DNA of 64,000 nucleotides from Paralichthys olivaceus. Lineage: Eukaryota > Chordata > Actinopteri > Pleuronectiformes > Paralichthyidae. The DNA lies in NCBI RefSeq assembly GCF_024713975.1, contig NC_091107.1, positions 11,335,501-11,399,500 on the forward strand. Direction: 5' to 3'. The position numbers were made by a program, and so were the translations under genes. This document shows, piece after piece, positions 52,592-64,000 of this stretch (positions within the stretch are counted from its first letter, which is position 1; every line of letters begins with the position of its first letter). The notes beneath the pieces are model-generated. The model made no database searches. It had not been told where the DNA came from and saw nothing but the letters and a program-made list of their open reading frames with translations.

Positions 52592-53727
52592 AACCCATCA
52601 CAATAAGTGAAACCCACCACTCACTTTGGAACTCTTGATTAGACTTACATACTGACCTACCATGTTTTATGTTTTGGCCTTGAACCCTTCAGAGCAGTAG
52701 ATGAGATAAAGAGTGTTTCGATACTGTGTGTCGGAGCCAGAATGATTTACTACGACCAGGAACACTACTTTGAAATCAGTTGAAATAGTGAGGAGACAGG
52801 GGAGAGAGGGTTTATTTGTTACTTTATTCATAGTGAACAGTTGTAAATATCAGTTGCCAAAGTTGTTTTTTAGGTTTTTACATGTAGACTGTGACTGGTT
52901 TTAACGTTAGCTTGACTGTTTTTAATGATGATTATCACCTTTTATTAGTGAATAATGAATTCTAGGAATAAATGAAAATTGTACATGATATGCAATGACT
53001 TCACATGTATTATTTTAGGTTCATTCTCAGTAGAGATACCATATGATACTGATATTGAGAACCCTGAATTGAATATTGTATTATGACATTAACTGTTTTG
53101 CTGACTTCAGTCACATTTGAAATCGGGAACACCATACATATTTGAAACCCTTGTTTTGTGTCAAAGCTGAAGTATTGTGTACAAAACCTGCAATTGGCAG
53201 CTCAGCTCATGTGCTATTTTCAGTGAACACTCACTCGTGGCTTTCCGCAGTTTACTGTGAATGATTTTTTAATATGTTTACAAAGTTTTTCTTTTGACGG
53301 ATCCGACAGTAATAGTGCTGTTGTTACAGGATATGACCAGACATGCTGTATCCAGAGATTACTGAAAACATCTTAAAGTATTTGTTGAATGATATGTGGA
53401 ACTGATAATACAGTATACTGACTGCATTAACTGTAATGCTGTGCAAATGAATACTGTAATTTTTTAATTTACTGTACACCTCAAACTCACCGAGGTTCAA
53501 ACAAAAAATGATATTTTTGGTTGTTTGTTACATTCTGTTGTTTTGTTTTCTCTTTGTGTTTCCTGTTTTTATTAATTTGTCAGTAAACTGCTGGTTGCTG
53601 TAGTTGTTGTCTCTCTGTTCTATGTAATGCCATAAACCTTCATAGATGTCAGGCTCATATAAGTTAAATGTGACTTAGACACATCTAAAAAGTCAGAGTC
53701 GTGCAGATAAAACCTGCATATCAATGT

Positions 53728-53733
53728 AATAAA
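53728..53733 (+). terminator. proser1: Candidate distal polyadenylation signal of proser1
   Basis: AATAAA in ATGTAATAAAGGGTC, 1.1 kb past the stop. A proximal AATAAA lies at 52967-52972, so alternative 3' ends are possible. Confidence 0.45.
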
Positions 53734-55268
53734 GGGTCATTATCGTAAACAAATAGCATAATGGACATATAATGGTTCTTAAGCAAAGAAAGCATCCAGG
53801 TTTGCGGTCAGAGATTTAACTTGATAGTAGCAGGCAGCATTGAAATGGAAAAGACTTTTCAGGTCGACAACACCATACATCTTGTCCATACTGTTAATAT
53901 GTGTACAGTATACTACAAGACTGCAACATCACTAAATGGTTGATTGACTCAAAATGTACCATCCTATGATAAAATATAGTTGAAGTGTAGCACATTAAAT
54001 CTCATGTATGATTAACACAAACATGTTAGATGGAAATAAGGACAACTGTGCTGCAACAAAACTTACCACACCTCTGATTTCCAGTGAAACTTCACTGCAT
54101 GAACACGGTTTGAAAATAACGTGTGAAACCACAGCTTCCTCAGATTTGATCTGTGTCTCACGCAACATGAAGAGAAACCAGTCAGGCTACTGAACAATAA
54201 CTGACACACAGTTGCAGCAGTGGTCAGGAGGTGCACAGCAAGAGACATACGACCAATAACAGAAGGAACAGTTGGCCTCCACGTAAAATGCTGCCATGCA
54301 AGATATCGATATTTACATAAGCTTGCATTGAAAGTATACATCTATGTTATTGGCTTGAGTACAAACACTTGTTTTATTTATGTTGTGTGAAATCAGCTTG
54401 TACAAGACAAAACATGATTCACAAAAAACTGCACCAGACTGTGTAGAGCATATAATAAAAAATGAAGGTGTAATATAGGGTGCATGAAACATGGCAATAT
54501 GAATACATGTTTGTGTACCATAATACAGAAGTGTATATCTATATATATGTATATACCCTTTTGTGTTTTTTAAGAGGGAGATCAACATAAAAAAATCAAA
54601 ACATCTCTCCACAAAATAACTACACTGCACTGTGTGCTCTTTGTGCTGCTTATCTTTAGGGTCCTTGACAACTAACGCACTGGTGATGCCATCAGTCATG
54701 TGCCAATGAGTCATGAGATCTCATTTTCCAATTTTTCCATGATAGAGATACAATGAATTCTAAACCAATGAAATTAACAACTGTAGTACATATAACATTT
54801 TTACTGTTACAAAAATTGTAAAATTTAATTTGAAAGTTTAATTAAATTTAAAGTTCCTAATTTTAACAGGAAGTGAAATGAGGGAAAGTACAATAACTAA
54901 CATGATTGGAAAATTAATTGGATTAAAACCATTAAAGGCCTTTATGCATACTTGCCATTGGGATTCATTAATATTATTATATTATCATATGTGTTATACA
55001 GTGTTTTAAACAGGTGATTAGGTTTTATTTAGATTTTCCATGATTCACACCGGAAACTCTAAGGTTAACCAGTGACCTGCTTACAACAATATGATTGTAC
55101 TTTGTCGATGATCAACTCAGAGTTGACAGCCACACCCATTTGCTTTTCTCTGAAGGACATTATATTGCAGCATTGCAGCTTTAAAAGGCAGGGTGACTCC
55201 TTCCTCATTAGAGGCACTTCAGCAAATGCTCTGCATAAACACTTCACCACTCAGTTTCCCAACAACTC
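53734..55268. other. Intergenic sequence between proser1 and stoml3
   Basis: AT-rich sequence without a supported gene. A TATA-like TTTAAAAG lies at 55180-55187, about 80 bp before the stoml3 start codon, and might position its transcription. Confidence 0.4.
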
Positions 55269-56576
55269 ATGGAAATGGAGGACCAGATAGAAAGCCAGAA
55301 GAGAAGAGGAATTAGCAAAGATGACTTGATCTGTAAGAAAAAATACTTTTTTTTCCCTGAGCTTTAACTTTACATTGAACTTTGTGTCGAATGGTAAAAA
55401 TGTTGTTTAAAAGTGAAATAATATCAAAAACCAGGCTTTTAAAGGCTTAGATCATCTGTTTGTTCAACTTTGAGCTCCATGTTGAACAAGCACAGTCATT
55501 CAAATTGAATGTTTTACATAAGCCGCCATAGGTTGTGGAAGCTCACCTGTGTAGCTGGAAAGCAGCCAGAGCAACAGGAGCAGAGTAAACCTGCATCGTC
55601 ATAGAGACAGTAATCACATGTCACCCAGATAAGGAGTCTCATAAGCATGTGACACTGAGAGTGTGTTTGTCTTCTGTCATTTCTGTGTGTGTGTATCTCC
55701 CGTCATTGGTGTGGGTCTATGCTCTGTGAAGTCAAAAGAAAAAGGAGGACTGAGGCTTGTGTGTAAATGTCCCTTAATTTGTTTGCTGATAAGTGTTTGT
55801 TTTCATATGAGGTTTTTTTTCCCCATCTAATGGTTTTTCCGTCTTTGTTATGATCAACCTGTCGGACAGGATCGTGTTGCACAGCTGTGCACACATCATT
55901 TACATGCATGTGCTTTCAATCAGGTGACACAATATATACAGATGGTGAACAGATTATAAAAATTATTATTTGTTAAAATGAATTAAATTTTTCCATCTGA
56001 CCAATCAAGTTTTGGTGCCTTTTTAAAATGTGTTATTTCAAATTTTAAAAAGGCGCATAAAACCTGATTGGTATAGACAGATGTAATGAAGGTCGGAACA
56101 ATCATTCTCATTAACTCCCCATTCTCTTCTCCCAATCTGTGCCACTAAATGGATAAGTGGATGTGCATTTGCAAGGCAACAAAGTGCAACACTGTTTCCT
56201 TTCAGTTCAGTGGAACTGTTAAATTATTTAGTTTGTTAAAAGGAAATGGTTCTTGTGGTTTGGACAAAAAAGAAACAGACAGGACAGAATACATAGGGCA
56301 AAGGAAATGACAATAAAGGAAATGATAACCACAGTAGATCAAATGCGAAGCTGAGGCCTGTACTGGCAGTGTAATATGGCCGGGTACTCAGGTGAAATCA
56401 AATGTGAGTGTGAAGAGGAAAAACTGATTCACAGTAATTCACAAACCTTTCCCTCAGCTAATGACTCCTTTTATTACCAAAGTGGAAAAAAAGGACTCTA
56501 AGGATCAGGCTGCATGAGTAAACATTTGACTGTTTGCTCTGCGTGTGAGTCTCTGTGAGCTTCTTTGTGTTTACAC

Positions 56577-56640
<64 letters not shown>

Positions 56641-58394
56641 CCGGTGTTGTCATAACATACGTCACATTACACATCCAGTTGATTAAAACTCATTTCTGGT
56701 CACTCTCCCTCTCTCCCTTTCTCTCCTCCTCCAGCTGAGCGGACTGGCTCCCTGGGATGCATTGGTTGGTTCATTGTCATCCTCTCGGGCATCTTCACCA
56801 TGCTTCTCTTCCCCTTCACCATCTGGTTTTGTCTGAAGGTAAGTGAACTCAGTAAATCTCTACAGTTGGTCAAAGACTGCAAATCAGTGGTTGAATGTGA
56901 ATGTTAACTGAGCTTGTGTTGTGTTGTGGTCCATGTCACAGATCGTTCAGGAGTATGAACGTTCCGTCATCTTCAGGCTGGGACGCATCACGGACAGGAA
57001 GGCTAAAGGACCAGGTATAGAAACAGTGGTGATTTCTATCACCGTTAATACGATTAGTGATACGCAGCAAACAGCATTAATAATAATTCATGTTTTCCAC
57101 AGGTATCTTCTTTGTTTTGCCGTGCACTGATTCCTTTGTGAAGGTGGATCTACGAACAATTTCATTTGACATCCCACCACAAGAGGTAGGGCTGGTGCAA
57201 TCCACATCAACACAAAACTGTGTGGGGACGGAAACTTTAAGCTCTAAGGAAGTGCACACCTCTTCCAAGGCCTCGACAGTCCTCTTGCAAAATTCATTCA
57301 TTCATTCACCCCCCTGTTTGATCGTAATAAAAACAGTAGGACATCTTTAAGAGGGGAGACGACAAAAGCTGTTCAATGCAACGGATATGAACACAGTGCA
57401 AATTCAGCATGACAGGTCTCACACATCAAGCAAGGCAAACAACTCTCAGTCTATTTGAGTAAAAGCTCAACAATTACATCAAATGGGAACAAATGCCAAA
57501 CTCAAACATAAAGAAGGATGATCTAAATGTACCTTCACACTAACTAACAAACAAATGCACATGACAACATAACCTCCATGGTGAAAGTATGACCTCAGGG
57601 TTAACACACAAAGAAACTGTCTGTTTTCTATTCCAGATCTTGACCAAGGACTCAGTTACAGTATGCGTGGATGGAGTTGTGTACTTCCGGGTCAGTGACC
57701 CCATCGCCTCCGTGGCCAACGTGTCGAACGCTGACTTTTCCACCCGTCTGCTGGCACAGACCACCCTCAGAAATGTTCTGGGGACGAAAAACCTGGCAGA
57801 GCTCTTGTCAGACCGGGAAGGCATCGCTCACAGCATGCAGGTACAGATAACAAGACCTGCTTCAAGATAGGAAGCTATGTTAATCTCCAGGTATAACCTC
57901 TGTCTCTCTTTTTCCAGTCCAGCCTGGATGAAGCCACAGACCCCTGGGGCATCAAGGTGGAGCGTGTGGAGATCAAAGATGTGAAGCTGCCAGTTCAGCT
58001 GCAGAGAGCCATGGCTGCTGAGGCAGAGGCTTCCCGAGAGGCCAGAGCCAAGGTCAGGACATGTGTCATGACACATGCAGTCCACACAGTTTCACAAACA
58101 TGTGCTGTATCAGAAAATAACAACAAAACAAACAATGGGCCTTCCTAATTGAAATTATGTAAAGAAACATTTCATCCTACTGTCTCTTCCTTGCTCTACG
58201 TACAGGTGATTGCAGCAGAGGGTGAGATGAATGCATCACGTGCCCTGAAGGAAGCGTCCCTCGTGATCGCAGAGTCTCCGTCAGCGCTGCAGCTTCGCTA
58301 CCTGCAGACTCTCAACACCATCGCAGCAGAGAAGAACTCCACCATCATCTTCCCTCTGCCCATGGATGTCATTTCTCACTTCATGCGGAAGTGA
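55269..58394 (+). CDS. stoml3: Stomatin-like protein 3
   Basis: Inner-leaflet membrane scaffold of the stomatin/SPFH family; STOML3 tunes mechanosensitive channels in mammals. Seven exons: 55269-55332, 56735-56838, 56942-57014, 57103-57185, 57637-57840, 57918-58052 and 58206-58394, for 283 aa (human 291). Two in-frame ATGs begin the protein (MEMEDQ); the first is used here. A hydrophobic hairpin ([20 protein letters not shown]) covers about residues 27-50. The band-7/PHB core runs from [17 protein letters not shown] through [26 protein letters not shown] and [14 protein letters not shown] to [21 protein letters not shown]. The C-terminus ([20 protein letters not shown]) is the stomatin oligomerisation segment. 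Neighbouring proser1 mirrors human 13q13, which supports STOML3 over STOM. Confidence 0.9.
55333..56734 (+). other. stoml3: Stoml3 intron 1
   Basis: A 1402-bp intron. It carries the GT microsatellite listed at 56579-56639, about 95 bp from its 3' splice site. No gene was seen. Confidence 0.6.
56579..56639 (+). repeat. (GT)n microsatellite in stoml3 intron 1
   Basis: About 29 GT units, starting CTGTCTGTGTGTG and ending before TTCCGG. Confidence 0.95.
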
Positions 58395-58655
58395 TTTCTC
58401 CAAGATGATTCAATCTGCTGGTCCTCAATATTCATTGAGTCGCTTTCTGCAGCTGCGAGTAGTAACTGCAGAGATAAAACTGTTATCAAATGGTCAAATG
58501 TTATTTCAAACTGATCCTACAAATACATTGATGGTTCTTTATAGTCAAGCTGTGACGAGGCCAAGCCTGCTAACCAATGTGGATTACAAAGAAGCTGTCA
58601 GCATAGTATGTCTTTACTTTAAATGAAATTAGCATTATATGTAATTAAATTTTAT

Positions 58656-58661
58656 AATAAA
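58656..58661 (+). terminator. stoml3: Polyadenylation signal of stoml3
   Basis: AATAAA in TTTATAATAAACACTG, 262 bp past the stop. Another AATAAA lies at about 58724. Confidence 0.6.
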
Positions 58662-58739
58662 CACTGTCTCTATATTATACAGTATGATGTGATGTTGATC
58701 ACTTGCAAAATTTAATCATGGAAATAAAATGAATAATTC

Positions 58740-61700
58740 ACCATTCTGGTGTTCTGTATGAACTGCTGCCCCCACACTTAAGAATACATGTTGCAGACAA
58801 ACACACCTGAACAAGAGAATGGAGGGCAGGACTCGTCCTTAAATGATACATGAACATCACATTCATTTTCTTAAATAGTTTTAATACTGTGTTCTCCCCC
58901 AGAAAGTACAAATAAATTCACCAACATACTGTGAGTACATTACATGTCAAACTATCTCATTCCTCGTCCGCAGCTCCTCCTACCGCACGCTACATTTTTA
59001 ACATGTCGACCATCACAAATGCAGAGAGGTAAAAGAAGAGAGAGGGAGGGCGAGAAACAGTGAAGACAGAAGAAACATGCTTCTATTACTTTGTTGGTGC
59101 ACTAAGACGCAAATCATGTTGTAAATGTATTTACATTCAAACAATACAATCAGTGCCTGAACAGATTCAGCATACGTTGTCGTAATCCAGAAGGGGGTTA
59201 TTGTATATAGTTTACTTGGTGCTGAAAGTTGACAATCCTTCGAAACATTTGCTAAAACAGCATAAATATATATATATCAATATGGGTGCTGAGAGGTTGG
59301 ATAAATTACCCATGATTCTTGAGGGGAGGCTCAACCAAGTGCTACATATTAAATGCTACATAGTGGTCAGACGAGAGGCCCTGCTTCATGAAACAAAATC
59401 AGACGAGTGACTTGTATAAAATGCAGTTATTACATTGCTGACATTCAGAGTGAGACGCAGATGTCCACAGGACACATTGACATTGGTCATTACAATACCA
59501 GTGCACGGTTCGAAAATCTAAGTCCATTCAAAGGTGAAATATTAATCTGAAATGAATCAATATTTTTAATGCTGTCATTTGTAAACAGTAGTTTTGTTGC
59601 ATCCTTGTAGACTGTGTTTCTATTGTTTTTTGACCTGAAGTGACCTTTTAGGTGAACTACAATCCAAACGATCGGACACCACGGTGACTTTCTGACTGGT
59701 AGATTCTTACAGCTGCTCGTTACACAAAGACATTCTCAAAATCGTCAGTGTCGGTACAAAGTCAGAGAGAATTGAGATGCGTTTCTCAAATCATTCGCTG
59801 TCCTAGACATTCTTTTATTTAAGAGCGTTTGAACCCTGCGTATGTATCGTACAAAAAATCTCGAAGATCGATGAAAAGAACATTTTAGTTTTACATTTTC
59901 ATGACCATCAAAAGTGCTGGTATAAGCAAGATCAACTTAAAAAACTGAAAATTCTGTCAACCCAGAAAAATTCCTTTACATGCTGGTAAAGCTTACAGGT
60001 CAGTTACAGGTTGAGTAAACTACATTTACTCAACCTGTAACTGAACAGAAAAAGTGACCAGGGGGGCTGCAAGGAGTTTCAAGGCCCTTGGGCAGGCCTT
60101 CATATTGCCCCCCCCCCCCATGCATCTACTTAACAATATTACATTAGTCAGTAACAGTAACCCATGCTCCCATTAGGATTTTTTTCAACAGACTTACCCT
60201 CCTCCCTCCTTATTGGCCGTGTTTATTTACAGCAGCTCATTTTCATGTCGTCCCAACAGCTTTAGACTTGCGTGCTAACATGTGAGTAAATCACTGAGCT
60301 CACACGTTACAATATAATATAATACTGTCGTTGTCAGAGTTGACTTCTTCAAAGCTAGATGAGAGATTAGAACCCTGAGGGTAAGTTAGTCTATAGATTA
60401 TAGTACAAGGAGACAGCTATCACATACTGTATGCTATAAAATTATTCTCATTTTTTATACACCAAAGGTTGGTTTCTCTGTTGTGGAACATCCTCTCAGG
60501 AAACGTCTTGAGTATAATGTTCTGTAGGGAAGCTATACAAAAGAAAATAATTGAAAGTATTTCTAATCTAAATTTAGAAAATAATTCCCTGAATGATATA
60601 TTCTTGCACTATGAGAATTCACTGCAGTTTGCAAAAGTTTAGAACATAACAATCCAAGATTAATTAACAATGCAGGACAGGTTAACCATGGGTTATGAGG
60701 AAGTTAGTAAAGGTTCAGAAAGGGCTACGCTATTCTAGTACGTCACAGAGGTAAACAGAGGGTTAACGTGAAGTTTTTTAAAAATTTACATAGCTTATAG
60801 AGTCATAACATATCACAACATAGTCCCCTGAACATCACTTGTAGAAAATCTGTCATATCTCTCATAGGTGATATCTTCAGAGGTACAAACACCATTCATT
60901 TCCTTCACGCCTCAAGCTTAATAAATAGACAGCTCACAGCAATAATAAAGTTCACGTTAAGACTGGAAGACTTTCACAGGACATGCTTGCTTAAAGTAGC
61001 AAAATACATGTAAAAAATAAATAAGATATAAACACCACATTATAAAGAAATCCACAACAAGCTTTAAATTTGTCTTTCCTATGGGTTCCCCGTTTGCTTC
61101 GAGCTCTTCAGTACCTGTGTTGTTGTTGTTGTTCAGACTGCACATTCCCTTAGAGGTAAATATAAAATGGCAGGTGTATCATTTTTGCAAGTTGACCTGA
61201 GGGATCATGAAAAGTAAAGAGTAGCTCATGAAGGAAGACCTGACAAGGTTTAAAGAGACTTTGAATGCAAGTTGTGTGAATTTTGCAGGTAAAACGGTTC
61301 CAGGGAGTGTGAGTCCCGCACGTGTAAAATATCAGCACTGAAATTAATAATTACAAAATGTTAAGTACACGTCGGGAAGGCTGAGAGAAATTATCCACTC
61401 AGATTTACAAACCAATTCTTTACATTAAAGTCCTTCATGAAGTAAAATGTTGGTTGTTCTCTGCTGGTGAGACGGCAGGACCAAGTATAAGGCGCTTTGT
61501 TGGGGATTTTTCCAAATGAGAAAAAAAGTTTGTGACGCAGAATTACAATTCATCATTCAAAACAGAACTGACTCTGAGAAACTAATCCTAAAAAGAGAGA
61601 ATAAATCTCTTACAAAGGATGAGACCGTGTTTCTAACACCATGGACAATTGTGTTAAGGTCTTAAGAGTGTGCTACTTTCCATCTGTTTCTGTCTATGTG

Positions 61701-62028
61701 GGAATCATTACTATCCTTAAACACTATTTGCATCACTATCATACAGTATATACAGTCTAAACTCCAAGACTCTGTGTTAATACATGTTGGGACAAAGGAC
61801 CGAGCTGCTGTTATTGGCATCATTTTTCTTATGAACAGCATTATTCATGTTCTCTGTGTATAACATTGATGCCTGATAGATTGACGCTGCCTGTACAATC
61901 TGTCCAGTTTAACCTGTAAAGCATGGGGATCACATTCTGTCTTTTTGTCCAACATGTACTAAAACTCCATTCACATTCAGAAAGAAATGAGGAGAATAAA
62001 AGAAATGAAAGAGGAGAAACACGGGAGC
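58740..62028. other. Gap between stoml3 and the MTUS gene, probably mostly MTUS 3' UTR
   Basis: More than 3 kb without a supported coding region. Because the MTUS gene is on the minus strand, its 3' UTR must extend leftward from 62028; minus-strand AATAAA hexamers occur at 59814-59819 and about 60232. A 15-bp C run lies at about 60105-60119, and a perfect hairpin at 60000-60044. Confidence 0.4.
60000..60044. repeat. Perfect 20-bp hairpin with a 5-nt loop
   Basis: CAGTTACAGGTTGAGTAAA (60001-60019), CTACA loop, then the exact reverse complement (60025-60043), closed by one further T-A pair. It is possibly in the MTUS 3' UTR. Confidence 0.95.

Positions 62029-64000
<1,972 letters not shown>

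Noticed and set aside
54535-54560. AT-rich TATATATGTATATA run as a promoter
   Set aside because: It is a short AT microsatellite with no gene start nearby.

Overview
The window is nuclear DNA from a ray-finned (teleost) fish. It carries ten vertebrate orthologues with short GT-AG introns, many CA/GT microsatellites, and several short interspersed repeats that I recognise as common in percomorph fish. I found no prokaryotic, plasmid or viral gene set. I rebuilt exons by hand by joining splice sites to reading frames. Nine gene models close without a frame error: timm10b 253 aa, ilk 452 aa, smpd1 598 aa, tpte/VSP 506 aa, fgl1 348 aa, thsd1 940 aa, vps36 382 aa, proser1 787 aa and stoml3 283 aa. 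The tenth, an MTUS-family gene, runs off the right edge.

Layout. Bases 382-16951 hold three plus-strand genes: timm10b (mitochondrial small Tim chaperone), ilk (integrin-linked pseudokinase) and smpd1 (acid sphingomyelinase); in human these three lie close together on 11p15.4. Bases 18762-24014, minus strand: a voltage-sensing phosphatase of the TPTE family. Bases 27172-29574, plus strand: a fibrinogen-like 1 gene with a TATA box. Bases 30597-36.7 kb, minus strand: thsd1. Bases 39023-44456, minus strand: vps36, which is divergent from proser1 (45335-52591, plus). Bases 55269-58394, plus strand: stoml3. Bases 62029 to the right edge, minus strand: the C-terminal exons of an MTUS1/MTUS2 gene. 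The thsd1, vps36, proser1, stoml3 and MTUS2 group corresponds to human 13q, and fgl1 to 8p22 in human.

These genes do not form a pathway. They are a vertebrate neighbourhood in which two or three human synteny blocks are joined. Pairings of note are the head-to-head vps36/proser1 promoter region and two same-direction consensus CTCF cores, one beside the ilk 5' exon and one beside the thsd1 5' exon.

I did not find an undescribed multi-gene system. The observations most worth checking are: a GT repeat of about 97 bp that replaces the polypyrimidine tract of an MTUS 3' splice site; an open, in-frame 90-nt intron in the ilk kinase-like domain; a long extra tail on Timm10b; a perfect oestrogen-response-type palindrome inside a repeat in a smpd1 intron; an MiT/TFE-type E-box upstream of smpd1; an unassigned ORF island in ilk intron 2; and several large foldback and tandem repeats.
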